Counted from the first letter of the stretch, positions 1 to 9,402 are shown. The stretch: DNA of 64,000 nucleotides from Bacteroidota bacterium (GCA_018266555.1 JAFEAF010000009.1:62001-126000); one strand, 5' to 3'. Translations and numbers: made by a program. The notes: generated from the sequence alone by a model not told the origin.

Positions 1-2126
1 TGCTATGGCGAAAGATTGTAAAGCATAAATCACAGAACGACCGATATCGCTTTCAGAATTTTTCTTATGAGCTTTATAATAAGCTGGAGCTGGATATTAA
101 AAATCTGAATTTTAACCGGCTTTCCAAATTCAAACCACTAAAACCGGTGGGTGATCTTATCAGAAGTAATGTGGACACTTCAGAAGGGTTGAAATATCTC
201 CCCACTTTCCTGACAGAAGTTCTCTCAGATTATTATTACCAGAAAAAACCTGAGAAATTCCGGGAAGTGATTAAAGCTGCCAATACCAATGGTGTAAAAA
301 ATGAAAGTGCGGTAAAGCTGCTCGGCGGCATGGATCAAAATGTAAATGTCTATAATAACTTCATTCAGGTATTCGATAAACAATTTGTAAGTCCCATCAG
401 CGATAACGGCGATTATTATTATAAGTACGGAGTGGTGGATACCCAGTTTTTTAATCATCATAAATTTTATCACATGATCTTTACGCCACGGCGTAAAGGA
501 GAAAATACGTTTGAAGGAGACTGCTGGGTAAATGATACCACATTTGCTATCCAAAAAATGAATCTCCGGCTGGGTAATGATGCTAATGTGAATTTCCTGG
601 ATCGCCTCAGCCTGATACAGGAATATTCTTTGATTAATGATTCTACCTGGTTTCTTTCGAAAGATAAGTTTGTTGCCGATGTTTCACCGCTTGGCAAAGG
701 CAAACTGGGATTTATCGGGAGAAAAACAACCACTTATAAAAATGTAGTCATCAATGACAGTTCTGTAAGCAGGGAGCTTGCAAAAAATAAAATCAGAGAA
801 GAAGTAATCACATTGCCCGGTGCTGATGAAAAGAGTAAAGAATTCTGGAGCTCCTCCCGCCATGAAGAATTAAGTAATTCTGAACAAGCAATCATCAAAA
901 TGATTGACACCCTGACCAATGCCCCGGTTTTCAAGCGATTTACCAAAACGATCACTTTTATTGGTACTGGTTATCTCGATGTGGGCAATTACCAACTCGG
1001 CCCCTGGTATAATGCATTTTCTTATGACGGATGGGAAGGCTACCGGGTGAGATTTGATTTCGGCACCAACCATCATTTTGATAAACATTTCTGGTGGCAC
1101 GGTTACATGGCTTATGGCTTTGGTGACCAAAAATGGAAAGGAAAAGCAGAATTATTTTACCTGCCCAAAAAACATCCCCGCTTATATTTATACGGATCAT
1201 ATACCCGTGATCTCGATTTCGGGCAAAACTATTATGGTGAAGTAACTTCCGATAACATTTTTGCATTGGCCATCCGGAAACCAAATATCCCGATCAAGTA
1301 TATGAAAGTGGATGAAAAAAGATTTGAGTTTTATAATGAACAACGATCCGGGTTGTCCACTTTATTTGCCGTCACCCACAAACAATATATTCCTTTAAAA
1401 AACATTCCGCCCAAAGATTCATTTGTATTGAATAATGGAAGAGATGCCATGGCCTCTTTTGAAACTTCGTTAAAAATCCGTTTCGCTTATCTTGAAAAAT
1501 TTCTTGAAAACGATTTTTTCCGTACCAGCCTCGGAAGCCCCTATCCCATCGGTGAATTGTATTTAAGTAAAGGCTTTGCCGGCGTGGCAAAAAGCGGGTA
1601 TGATTATTTCAAAATTTCAGGAAGCGTTTCCGATTATATCAAGGTTCCTCCTTACGGCAGTTTTTCATTTAATGTATATGCCGGAAAAACTTTCGGTACT
1701 CTTCCTTATGTATTTCTTGATATTGCCCCGGGTAATGAATTATATTATTACAATACGTATGCTTTTAATACTATGAATAAATATGAGTTCATTCATGATA
1801 AATATGCCGGCGTGAACCTTGATTATAATATTGGCAATGGTCTCTTTCGTTTTATTCCTGTAACCCGCAAATTGAAGTTCCGGCAATTCTTCACGATTAA
1901 AACACTATGGGGAAGTTTGAGCGATGCCAACAAAACATTAAATTTTAAACAAGGCAATACTTTTCAAACACTGGATGGAAAAACATTTATGGAATTAGGA
2001 ACAGGGGTGGATAATATTCTTCGAGTATTCCGGCTTGATTTTGTGTGGAGAATGATGCCAAGGCCTTTACCAAAAGTGAGTAGCGAGCGATTTGGTGTTT
2101 TTGGCAGCTTCCGCCTCAGCTTCTGA
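1..2126 (+). CDS. DUF5686-type outer-membrane protein, 5' end outside window
   Basis: C-terminal part of an outer-membrane protein of the DUF5686 / carboxypeptidase-regulatory-like type common in Bacteroidota. The frame is already open at base 3, with no stop before the first possible start (GTG at 147), so the true start lies left of the window. Strand-like, aromatic-rich segments dominate the second half, and the protein ends in FGSFRLSF with a terminal Phe, as expected for a BAM-inserted barrel. The N-terminal regulatory-like domain of full-length members is not visible. No substrate is known for the family. The gene converges on the aminotransferase gene 10 bp away. The family call rests on overall resemblance, not on a catalytic motif. 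Confidence 0.75.
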   Translation, partial: LWRKIVKHKSQNDRYRFQNFSYELYNKLELDIKNLNFNRLSKFKPLKPVGDLIRSNVDTSEGLKYLPTFLTEVLSDYYYQKKPEKFREVIKAANTNGVKNESAVKLLGGMDQNVNVYNNFIQVFDKQFVSPISDNGDYYYKYGVVDTQFFNHHKFYHMIFTPRRKGENTFEGDCWVNDTTFAIQKMNLRLGNDANVNFLDRLSLIQEYSLINDSTWFLSKDKFVADVSPLGKGKLGFIGRKTTTYKNVVINDSSVSRELAKNKIREEVITLPGADEKSKEFWSSSRHEELSNSEQAIIKMIDTLTNAPVFKRFTKTITFIGTGYLDVGNYQLGPWYNAFSYDGWEGYRVRFDFGTNHHFDKHFWWHGYMAYGFGDQKWKGKAELFYLPKKHPRLYLYGSYTRDLDFGQNYYGEVTSDNIFALAIRKPNIPIKYMKVDEKRFEFYNEQRSGLSTLFAVTHKQYIPLKNIPPKDSFVLNNGRDAMASFETSLKIRFAYLEKFLENDFFRTSLGSPYPIGELYLSKGFAGVAKSGYDYFKISGSVSDYIKVPPYGSFSFNVYAGKTFGTLPYVFLDIAPGNELYYYNTYAFNTMNKYEFIHDKYAGVNLDYNIGNGLFRFIPVTRKLKFRQFFTIKTLWGSLSDANKTLNFKQGNTFQTLDGKTFMELGTGVDNILRVFRLDFVWRMMPRPLPKVSSERFGVFGSFRLSF

Positions 2127-2136
2127 TGTCGCAACT

Positions 2137-3318
2137 TTATTTTGCTTCACAATTTTTCAGAATAATTGCAGCAGATCTCCTGATCTGCTCTTCGGAGATC
2201 GTCAAAGGTGGTGAGAGCCTGATGCAATCCGGCGCAAATAAAAACCAATCAGTCAATACTCCGTCCCGGATGCAGGCATCAATAATTTTTTTACAGGTTT
2301 CAAATGAATCAAATTCAATTGCCATCCATAACCCGAAGGAACGAACTGATTGTATTTTTGGATGAACCAGCAATGACCGGAATAATTTTTCTTTTGCCTG
2401 AACAGCATTGATCAATTTTGTTTCCAACAGCACTTTCATCGCTGCCAAACCTGCCGCACAGCAAACCGGGTGGCCGCCAAATGTGGTGATATGCCCTAGT
2501 TCCGGTTGACGGGTCAATACAGCCATTAATTTTTTATCTGCAATAAAAGCGCCTAAGGGCATACCGCCTCCCAATGCTTTGCCCAATAATAAAATATCGG
2601 GAACAATATCAAAGTGCTCAAAGCCCCACAATTTTCCTGTGCGGCCAAATCCTGCCTGTATCTCATCGAGAATAAAAATTGTTCCTGTTTCAGTACACTT
2701 TTCTCTTAACGCTTGCATCCATTCCTTTGATGGAACTATAATTCCCGCTTCTCCCTGAATGGTTTCTGCGATCACACAAGCCGTTTGTTCGGTGATCTCA
2801 CTTAAAGATTCAATCAAATTATAATCAAGATGCAAAATACCGGGTAACAATGGCCGAAACGCATTGCGCCAATATTCATTTCCCATCACACTTAATGCGC
2901 CCTGTGTGGATCCATGATAAGAATTTTTAAATGCAATGATCTGAGTCCTGTTGCTGATCCGCTTTGCCAGCTTCATGGCACCTTCCGTAGCTTCAGCGCC
3001 GGAGTTGGTGAAATAGACTGAATTGAGCGACAAAGGCAAATGATCTGTCAGCAATTTGGCATATTGCACCTGCGGCGTTTCCACAAATTCTCCATACACC
3101 ATAATATGCAAATAAGAATCGAGCTGATTTTTTATAGCTTCAATTACTGCAGTATGGCGATGACCGGTATTGGCAACGCTGATTCCGCCTATCAGGTCAA
3201 TATATTCTTTTCTTTTTGCATCATATAAAACAGCACCTTCAGCTTTCACAATTTCCAATGCAAGCGGACCATCAGAAGTCTGTGCAATATGCCGCAAAAA
3301 AAGTTCCCGCTGATTCAT
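2137..3318 (-). CDS. Class III PLP-dependent aminotransferase (acetylornithine/aspartate aminotransferase family)
   Basis: Fold-type I, class III aminotransferase of 393 residues, a normal length. Visible landmarks are the PLP phosphate-binding NSGAEA at about 105-110, the aspartate that contacts the pyridine nitrogen in ILDEIQAGFGRTG (about 216-228) and the Schiff-base lysine in LLLGKALGGGMP (Lys about 247). The family moves amino groups from ornithine-, lysine- or GABA-like donors to 2-oxoglutarate. The substrate cannot be read from the sequence, and no arginine-biosynthesis gene lies nearby to argue for ArgD, so no symbol is given. It is a cytoplasmic, single-gene unit divergent from the gamma carbonic anhydrase gene. 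Confidence 0.88.
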   Translation of the reverse strand: MNQRELFLRHIAQTSDGPLALEIVKAEGAVLYDAKRKEYIDLIGGISVANTGHRHTAVIEAIKNQLDSYLHIMVYGEFVETPQVQYAKLLTDHLPLSLNSVYFTNSGAEATEGAMKLAKRISNRTQIIAFKNSYHGSTQGALSVMGNEYWRNAFRPLLPGILHLDYNLIESLSEITEQTACVIAETIQGEAGIIVPSKEWMQALREKCTETGTIFILDEIQAGFGRTGKLWGFEHFDIVPDILLLGKALGGGMPLGAFIADKKLMAVLTRQPELGHITTFGGHPVCCAAGLAAMKVLLETKLINAVQAKEKLFRSLLVHPKIQSVRSFGLWMAIEFDSFETCKKIIDACIRDGVLTDWFLFAPDCIRLSPPLTISEEQIRRSAAIILKNCEAK

Positions 3319-3408
3319 CCGGCAAATATCGCTTATTGATTCCAGTCATTTAACACTCAGATAATCAAAACCACTATGAAATTCTATAATTTGCAGTCAA
3401 ACATTTTT

Positions 3409-3948
3409 ATGTCGTTGATACTGCCCGTTGAAGAAAAATATCCTCAATTTGGAAAAAATTGTTTCCTGGCTCCAAATGCCACAGTTGTAGGGGATGTGAT
3501 TATGGGTGATGATTGCAGTATTTGGTTTAATGCGGTGGTTCGAGGTGATGTAAACTTCATTCGAATGGGTAATAAGGTAAATATACAGGACGGTGCTATT
3601 ATTCATTGCACTTTTAAACGATACGGAACAACCATTGGCAATAATGTTTCGATTGGACATAATGCGATCGTTCACGGCTGTACTGTACACGATAATGTAT
3701 TGATAGGAATGGGGTCTATTGTTATGGACCATTCGGTTATTAACAGCAATACCATCATTGCAGCAGGAGCCGTAGTGCTGGAAGGAATGGTTTGTGAAGC
3801 CGGAAGTATTTATGCCGGGATACCTGCCAAAAAAGTAAAAGATATTTCACCCGATAAGATTCAGGGAGAAATTGAGAGAATCGCCAATAACTATGTTCGT
3901 TATGCAGATTGGTTTCGAAGCCAACCTGCTGAAAAAGAGAATGAATGA
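3409..3948 (+). CDS. Gamma-class carbonic anhydrase family protein
   Basis: Left-handed beta-helix protein built from hexapeptide repeats over most of its length. The three zinc-ligand histidines of the family are present in GAIIHCT and IGHNAIVHGC. Such proteins hydrate CO2 or act as YrdA/CaiE-like relatives of unproven activity. The frame can be extended to an ATG at 3376, but 3409 (MSLILPVEEKYPQFG) gives the usual family N-terminus and about 179 residues. A promoter-like TATAATTTG lies inside the longer version (about 3385-3393), which also favours the shorter one. A small lipoprotein gene follows about 100 bp downstream. Confidence 0.87.
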   Translation: MSLILPVEEKYPQFGKNCFLAPNATVVGDVIMGDDCSIWFNAVVRGDVNFIRMGNKVNIQDGAIIHCTFKRYGTTIGNNVSIGHNAIVHGCTVHDNVLIGMGSIVMDHSVINSNTIIAAGAVVLEGMVCEAGSIYAGIPAKKVKDISPDKIQGEIERIANNYVRYADWFRSQPAEKENE

Positions 3949-4044
3949 ATTTAAAGGCTAAAAAAATTGTGTTACCAGTAGTTTTACTATGGCAAAAGCA
4001 ATTATTTCTGGATAATTTCGTTTTTGAAGAAAGCAATAATACAA

Positions 4045-4239
4045 ATGAAAAACCTGAGCTTTTTCGTAGTACTGTTAAGCCTGATGATGATAATTTCCTC
4101 CTGCAGAATATGGAGCAGCTTATTCAAACCAAAATATGGATGCCCCAGCAACGGGAAGAATATCGGAGCAGAAAGAATACTCAGCGGCGATCCTGCTGCT
4201 CTGAAAGAAGCCAGTAAAGCAAAAAAATTTAAGAGTTGA
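4045..4239 (+). CDS. Small lipoprotein of unknown function
   Basis: A 64-residue protein from the ATG at 4045. It has a Lys start, a hydrophobic stretch and the lipobox MIISSC, so it should be exported and lipidated at the Cys near residue 20. The mature part is only about 45 residues and holds the segment KYGCPSNGKNIGAERILSGD with one further Cys; it ends in a Lys/Ala-rich tail. The frame can be read from a TTG at 4024, but ATG 4045 starts directly before the signal peptide. An overlapping open frame at 3945-4217 has no such features and is taken as chance. Function unknown; I know of no described motif. Confidence 0.6.
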   Translation: MKNLSFFVVLLSLMMIISSCRIWSSLFKPKYGCPSNGKNIGAERILSGDPAALKEASKAKKFKS

Positions 4240-4310
4240 AGAATATAGATGCAGCTATTTTTCTTTGATCCAAGTCTTATCTAAAACCACTAAATTAAAA
4301 TTTTTGTACC

Positions 4311-4637
4311 ATGAGCCTCAATCTTCGTACTTCTATGGGATGCACTGAAGCTGTCATTGATGATGATGGCGGTTTAAAACGCTTCTACCAAGTTGCAGAT
4401 GTTCTCAGTGAAGACCTGCACATCAACTTTAACAACAAAGAAGACGATTTCGATACCATCAATTGGGAATTCAGATTCAAAGGGCATAACCTGACCCTTC
4501 ATTACAACATTTACAATGGCATTTCTATTTTTCCTACCAAGACCCGTGATGCATTAAACAAGGACAATAAAGCGGTTATTGAACTGGCTAATGCGTTAGA
4601 GGTAAAATTATTCAATGAAACCAGGAATATTGCCTGA
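4311..4637 (+). CDS. Conserved hypothetical cytoplasmic protein (108 aa)
   Basis: Small soluble acidic protein without signal peptide or membrane segment. The middle contains alternating polar/aromatic stretches (INWEFRFKGHNLTLHYNIY), suggesting an antiparallel sheet, followed by a C-terminal helix (about 80-103). ATG at 4311 follows an AT-rich leader typical of Bacteroidota starts. A hairpin overlaps its stop codon and could end transcription. I do not recognise the family. It lies between a small lipoprotein gene and the convergent rsgA gene, which gives no functional hint. Confidence 0.6.
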   Translation: MSLNLRTSMGCTEAVIDDDGGLKRFYQVADVLSEDLHINFNNKEDDFDTINWEFRFKGHNLTLHYNIYNGISIFPTKTRDALNKDNKAVIELANALEVKLFNETRNIA

Positions 4638-4660
4638 CTAACCTGATTCAGGCAAGTTTT
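4631..4660 (+). terminator. Possible rho-independent terminator after the 4311-4637 gene
   Basis: Seven-base stem TGCCTGA (4631-4637) / TCAGGCA (4648-4654) with a 10-nt loop, followed by AGTTTTAG. The stem includes the stop codon of the upstream gene. The T-tract is short, so this is tentative. Confidence 0.35.
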
Positions 4661-5597
4661 AGTAATTCTTTGTCTCAATAGTTTCAAGAATATTGAGATA
4701 ACTGGTATAACGATCCATATTAATCAATCCTTTTTCCACAGCTTTTTTAATAGTACAACCCGGTTCATTTACATGCTGGCAGTTATTAAACTGGCAATCA
4801 TTTAATCGCTCCCTCATTTCTGGAAAATAATGCGATAACTCTTGCCGGGAAACATCCACTAATCCAAATTCTCTCATACCCGGTGTATCAATCACTTTTC
4901 CCCCTTCCTGATTATTGGGAGAAAGATCAAACATTTCTGCAAAAGTTGTCGTGTGCATTCCTTTTCCACTCCAGCCACTCACATCCTGTGTTTTTAAGTT
5001 TAGTTCAGGCAATAAACTATTCAACAAAGATGATTTCCCCACTCCGCTGTGCCCGCTGATCAAAGTGGTTTTGTTTTTTAATATATCTTTTATTGCAAAT
5101 AGGTCAACATCATTTTTCAAACTTGCCAATATCACTTTATATCCAGCTTGTTCATACATCTGTTTCCATTCTTCAAATTTCTGTTGTTCTTTATTTCGAT
5201 GAAGATCTGATTTATTAAACAGTATTATCGGGGTAACATGATACATTTCTGAAGCAATGAGAAAGCGATCAATAAAGCCCTGGGACGTTTTGGGTTCCTT
5301 TAGCGTAGCAATCAGCATAGACTGGTCAACATTGGCCGCAATAATATGATGCTGGTGCTTTATCCTTGGAGATTGCCGGTTAATATAATTCTTCCTTTCC
5401 CTGATAGCGGTTATGATTGCAGTTTCTTCATCTTCATTCTCAGGATCTATATCCACTTCATCGCCTACGGCTACAGGATTGGTACTGGTGATCTCGTCTA
5501 TTTTAAAAATGCCTTTCATACGGGCATTATAAAATTTGCCCGATTCGTCTTTGACCGTATACCAGCTCCCTGTGGACTTATAAACTACTGCTTTCAT
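4659..5597 (-). CDS. rsgA: Ribosome small-subunit-dependent GTPase A
   Basis: Circularly permuted GTPase that checks late maturation of the 30S ribosomal subunit. Order seen: N-terminal OB-fold (about 1-70), then G4 NKSD in ILFNKSDLH, G1 GHSGVGKSS and G3 DTPG in VIDTPGMREFG, that is, the permuted G4-G1-G3 order. The C-terminal zinc site is CQFNNCQHVNEPGC. The frame can start at 5606 (MHRMKAVV); the internal Met at 5597 gives the commoner N-terminus MKAVVYKSTG. It lies 26 bp downstream of batA on the same strand and may be its last co-transcribed gene. Confidence 0.95.
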   Translation of the reverse strand: MKAVVYKSTGSWYTVKDESGKFYNARMKGIFKIDEITSTNPVAVGDEVDIDPENEDEETAIITAIRERKNYINRQSPRIKHQHHIIAANVDQSMLIATLKEPKTSQGFIDRFLIASEMYHVTPIILFNKSDLHRNKEQQKFEEWKQMYEQAGYKVILASLKNDVDLFAIKDILKNKTTLISGHSGVGKSSLLNSLLPELNLKTQDVSGWSGKGMHTTTFAEMFDLSPNNQEGGKVIDTPGMREFGLVDVSRQELSHYFPEMRERLNDCQFNNCQHVNEPGCTIKKAVEKGLINMDRYTSYLNILETIETKNY

Positions 5598-5623
5598 CCG
5601 ATGCAAGATAACAGAATATATGA

Positions 5624-6634
5624 TTAGGGAAACCTTTTCAGAATTGTAAAACGAAGTATCATTTCCAAAAACAATAATCCTAATGCCGCAAGTAATAATG
5701 GGAAAAATAAATCCTGGAATTTTTTGGTGGTGGTGATTTCCACTTTTGATTTTTCCATTTTATCAATCTGCTGATAAATATTCTTAAGTCCTTCATGATC
5801 CAGCGCTCTGAAATATTTACCGCCGGTTTCATTGGCAATTCTGCGAAGCAGTTCTTCGTCCACCATGCTTGTAGCTGGATTTGTCTTTTTATTAAGTACA
5901 TCCGTAGATTCAACCACAGTGGATGGCGCTGCACCGAGTCCGATTGTATATACTTTTACCTGCTGTGCTTTTGCAATTTCCAGGGCTGTTAAAGGATCAA
6001 TGATACGGGTTGCCGGCGCTGATTCTCTCCCGTCGGTAAGTAAAATAATCACTTTACTTGGAGATCCCCTTTTTTTCAAACGATCCACAGCTGTAGCCAA
6101 TCCTTCACCAATCACGGTCCCATCGGCCAGGTATTTCTGAGTTTCCAAGGATTGAATCTGTTCGATCAATGCAGTTCTGTCGGTAGTTAAAGGACATTGA
6201 GTAAAACTTTCTCCAGAAAATATCACCAGGCCGATACGATCCAACGGACGATCCTCTATAAATTGAATGGCAACTTCTTTTGCTGCTTCTAAACGTGATG
6301 GCAATACGTCTTTTGATCCCATACTTCCGCTCACATCCATACATAACATGATGTCAATTCCATTGCCGCTTACTTTTTGTATCTCACTTCTTTTCTGTGG
6401 ACGGGCTATTGCAATAATCACACAACTTAAGGCCAGCAGGCGAAGGATGAAAGGAAGATGCCGTAAACGGTTTTTCCACGACTTGAATGAAAATGAATAA
6501 ACGGAGGACACAGGAATAAATGCCTGTGCGACATTATATTTTTTTAGATACCAATAAATCAAGCCCGGAATGACCACAAACAAGCCGAATGCAAAAGGAT
6601 AAGCAAATTCAATATTTTCAAACCAGTCCGTCAT
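5624..6634 (-). CDS. batA: BatA-like von Willebrand factor A domain membrane protein
   Basis: Membrane-anchored VWA protein of the Bacteroides aerotolerance (Bat) type. Two hydrophobic segments lie near the N-terminus (about residues 12-29 and 58-78), then a VWA domain with the metal-binding MIDAS motif DVSGSMGSKD, and a third membrane segment near the C-terminus (about 308-330). This places the VWA domain between membrane anchors, as in other BatA proteins. It overlaps the upstream gene by 4 bp, so the two are translationally coupled. The operon order is moxR, DUF58, BatD-like, batA. The gene after it is rsgA, not batB. The exact role of Bat proteins is unsettled. Confidence 0.9.
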   Translation of the reverse strand: MTDWFENIEFAYPFAFGLFVVIPGLIYWYLKKYNVAQAFIPVSSVYSFSFKSWKNRLRHLPFILRLLALSCVIIAIARPQKRSEIQKVSGNGIDIMLCMDVSGSMGSKDVLPSRLEAAKEVAIQFIEDRPLDRIGLVIFSGESFTQCPLTTDRTALIEQIQSLETQKYLADGTVIGEGLATAVDRLKKRGSPSKVIILLTDGRESAPATRIIDPLTALEIAKAQQVKVYTIGLGAAPSTVVESTDVLNKKTNPATSMVDEELLRRIANETGGKYFRALDHEGLKNIYQQIDKMEKSKVEITTTKKFQDLFFPLLLAALGLLFLEMILRFTILKRFP

Positions 6635-7518
6635 TTCGTGCCCGAATTTTCAATTCGCTCAATAGATTTTTTTATTGTCTCAAACACTATTTTATTGTCT
6701 TGTTCCGTAGGAATGAACTTTGCAAATTTTACAGAATCGCTCAATTGTAAAGACTGGAACAGTTGGCTGAACAATTCCTTATCCAGATTCAATCTTCGCA
6801 GTTGCGCTATTAAATCATCTGTTGTTTCCTGTAAAGAAAGAACTCCCTTTTTTCTGAAAATATATAAACGAAAAATATCAGTAAGCGTAGAATAATATTG
6901 CTTCACATGGTCAGTCTTCTTTTGTACCTGCTGTAATTGCTGCATGGCTTCTTTATATGCATCAACTTTTATCAATGCAGAATTTTCTTTCGGAGATTTC
7001 TTCTTTTTCAAAAGCCAGATCATTGCCCCTATCACCAAAACAGAAATGATTGCCGGCAATACCCACCAGTTTTGATTTTTTTCCGCAGGTACTTCAATAA
7101 TTCCTTTAATGTCGTGATAATCTTTTGATGGATCAAAATCGGAAAAGACTACATCAACCGGAATAGAACTGGTTTTATTTTTTTTATCAAGAACAAAAGG
7201 GGAAATCATCCAATGGCCGGAATCAAAACTGGTAAGCTGCAACTGTTGTTTTAAAGAAATTCTGTCTTTCATTTTTTCTGTGTCCACTTTCTGCCTCATG
7301 GTGATCACAAAATGCGGGATGCTGTCTACAGAAAAAAAATGAACGGCGCTGCCCGATGGAAACGATGCCTCCAGTAAAAGATGAATTCGCTCTCCAATCA
7401 GAATTTTACTCTTATCAACCGAAGCGTTCACTGAAATCTTGTTTTGAGCATGCACCACTCCAGCTGCAGATAAAACGAGGAAGCCAAATATTATTTTATG
7501 AAAATTAAATTTGTACAT
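6631..7518 (-). CDS. BatD-like/DUF4381-like membrane protein of the Bat operon
   Basis: A 295-residue protein with a cleavable signal peptide (ends at about VHAQN), a predicted beta-rich periplasmic part (about 25-145), one membrane helix (about 152-170, NWWVLPAIISVLVIGAMIWLL) and a Lys-rich cytoplasmic tail with helices. That layout matches the protein that usually sits between the DUF58 gene and batA in moxR/bat operons. The call rests on architecture and position more than on a motif. It overlaps batA by 4 bp and lies 10 bp after the DUF58 gene. Role presumed structural in a Bat membrane complex. Confidence 0.75.
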   Translation of the reverse strand: MYKFNFHKIIFGFLVLSAAGVVHAQNKISVNASVDKSKILIGERIHLLLEASFPSGSAVHFFSVDSIPHFVITMRQKVDTEKMKDRISLKQQLQLTSFDSGHWMISPFVLDKKNKTSSIPVDVVFSDFDPSKDYHDIKGIIEVPAEKNQNWWVLPAIISVLVIGAMIWLLKKKKSPKENSALIKVDAYKEAMQQLQQVQKKTDHVKQYYSTLTDIFRLYIFRKKGVLSLQETTDDLIAQLRRLNLDKELFSQLFQSLQLSDSVKFAKFIPTEQDNKIVFETIKKSIERIENSGTK

Positions 7519-7528
7519 TCTGAAAATA

Positions 7529-8401
7529 TCAACGGTTCCTGCTTAAAAAGAATCGCTCCAGCACTCTCACATAATCTTCTCCGCTGCGGATATGCAAAAG
7601 ATCACAACCTGCTTTTTTAAATATATCAGCGCTGTATGCTGTCACCCTGAAAAACTCTTGCTGATATGCATCTCTTACTGAACTGCTGCTGCTGTCCACC
7701 CAGCGGGTTAGACCACTCTCTGCATCCATCACCTGCAACAATCCCGCATCGGGCAATTCCAAATCCATTTTATCATACACTTTTATTCCTACCACATCAT
7801 GTTTCCTTGCTGCAACCCGTAACGCATCTTTGTAACTGGCATCTAAAAAATCGCTCAATACAAAAACAATGCTTTGTTGCCTGGTAATACTATTAAATAA
7901 TTGTAGCGCCTTGTTCAACTGCGTACCTTTTTGCTTGGGTTGCCGGGTCAGAATTTCACGAACAATGTAAAGAGCATGTTGCCTTCCTTTTTTCGGAGGA
8001 ATATACCCTTCTACCTGGTCGCTGAAAAAAATGACGCCGACTTTATCTGCATTACTTACCGCTGAAAAGCTCAATACTGCTGCTATCTCAGTAATTATAT
8101 CTTTTTTTCTTGCATGCACAGTACCAAACAGGGAACTGGCGCTGATGTCAATCAATAACATTACGGTTAACTCTCTCTCTTCTTCAAAAACTTTACTGAA
8201 TGTTTGTCCAAACCGTGCAGACACATTCCAGTCAATAAATCGAATATCATCCCCGGCATAATATTCCCTGACTTCTTTAAATGACATTCCTTTTCCTTTA
8301 AATGCACTGTGGTATTCCCCGGTAAAAATATCGGTGGCGAGCTTTTTACTTTTAATTTCCAGCTCTTTTACCTTTTTTATTATTTCTGTTATTGTCTGCA
8401 T
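7529..8401 (-). CDS. DUF58 domain protein (VWA-like partner of MoxR)
   Basis: Soluble 290-residue protein with the DUF58 hallmark FKEVREYYAGDDIRFIDWNVSARFG (residues about 41-65) followed by a VWA-like domain beginning MLLIDISASS, whose DxSxS metal site is intact. DUF58 proteins are the regular partners of MoxR AAA+ ATPases and are thought to help assemble or remodel other proteins. Its start overlaps the moxR stop by one base, so both are probably made in fixed ratio. Confident family call; molecular role not established. Confidence 0.9.
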   Translation of the reverse strand: MQTITEIIKKVKELEIKSKKLATDIFTGEYHSAFKGKGMSFKEVREYYAGDDIRFIDWNVSARFGQTFSKVFEEERELTVMLLIDISASSLFGTVHARKKDIITEIAAVLSFSAVSNADKVGVIFFSDQVEGYIPPKKGRQHALYIVREILTRQPKQKGTQLNKALQLFNSITRQQSIVFVLSDFLDASYKDALRVAARKHDVVGIKVYDKMDLELPDAGLLQVMDAESGLTRWVDSSSSSVRDAYQQEFFRVTAYSADIFKKAGCDLLHIRSGEDYVRVLERFFLSRNR

Positions 8402-9402
8402 TAAGGCACATTAACCGTTTTTAAAATTTCATCAATTACATTTTCCACATTTATACTTTCTGCCTCGGCCTCATAAGTCAACCCGATACGGTGACGAAGT
8501 ACATCTTTACAAATACTTTTAATATCATCAGGTATTACAAATCCTCTTTTATTTAGAAATGCCTGCACTTTTCCTGCCAAAGCAAGATTGATGCTTCCCC
8601 GTGGTGATGCTCCGTAAGAAATCAGTGGTTTTAATTTATCCAGCTTGTACTGCTCCGGTTTTCGGGTAGCAAAAACAATATCGAGAATGTATTGCTCAAT
8701 CTTATCATCCATATAAATTTCACGCACCAGGTCTTTTGCCGTCATTACTTCCTGAATAGAAACAACCTGTTTTACCGAGGATAAGGAAAGTCCCTGTACG
8801 TTTTGTCTTATGATCATTTGTTCTTCATGCATGGCAGGATAATCCACAATCACTTTCATGATGAAACGATCCACCTGTGCTTCGGGTAATGGATAAGTGC
8901 CTTCCTGCTCCAAAGGATTTTGCGTAGCTAATACCAGAAATGGTTCGTCCAATTTATACGTTGTATCGCCAATAGTCACTTGTCTTTCCTGCATGGCTTC
9001 CAGCAATGCCGATTGCACTTTGGCCGGGGAACGGTTGATCTCATCTGCTAAAATGAAATTGGCGAAGACGGGCCCTTTGCGAATTACAAATTCATTGCGC
9101 TGCTGATTATAAATCATGGTGCCGATGACATCAGCCGGTAATAAATCGGGGGTAAATTGAACCCGGCTGAACTTTGCATGAATAGCTTGTGCCAAAGATT
9201 TTATAGTTAAAGTTTTGGCAAGACCGGGCACGCCTTCCAGCAAAACATGGCCATTACTTAATAAACCGATGAGCAAGCGGTCGAGCATGTGCTGCTGACC
9301 AACAATTACCTGGCTGATCTCACCCCTTAACCGATCCACAAATTTTCCGGCGGAAGTAATTCGTTCGTTGAGTTGCCTGATATCTTCTGCAGTTTTTAGC
9401 AT
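8401..9402 (-). CDS. MoxR family AAA+ ATPase
   Basis: AAA+ ATPase of the MoxR type, 333 residues. Walker A is seen in LLEGVPGLAKTL (about 54-65), Walker B in ILADEINRSP, and sensor 1 in LVLATQNPLEQEGTYPLPEAQVDRF, which is typical of the family. The C-terminal lid holds SYGASPRGSINLA. MoxR proteins act as chaperone-like remodelers with VWA proteins, here encoded directly downstream. First gene of the leftward operon that continues through batA. It faces the lipoprotein gene at 9556 across 150 bp. Confidence 0.94.
   Translation of the reverse strand: MLKTAEDIRQLNERITSAGKFVDRLRGEISQVIVGQQHMLDRLLIGLLSNGHVLLEGVPGLAKTLTIKSLAQAIHAKFSRVQFTPDLLPADVIGTMIYNQQRNEFVIRKGPVFANFILADEINRSPAKVQSALLEAMQERQVTIGDTTYKLDEPFLVLATQNPLEQEGTYPLPEAQVDRFIMKVIVDYPAMHEEQMIIRQNVQGLSLSSVKQVVSIQEVMTAKDLVREIYMDDKIEQYILDIVFATRKPEQYKLDKLKPLISYGASPRGSINLALAGKVQAFLNKRGFVIPDDIKSICKDVLRHRIGLTYEAEAESINVENVIDEILKTVNVP

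Noticed and set aside
3945-4217. Rightward 90-codon frame after the carbonic anhydrase gene
   Set aside because: Overlaps the small lipoprotein gene in another frame and has no signal peptide, domain or sensible composition at its end.
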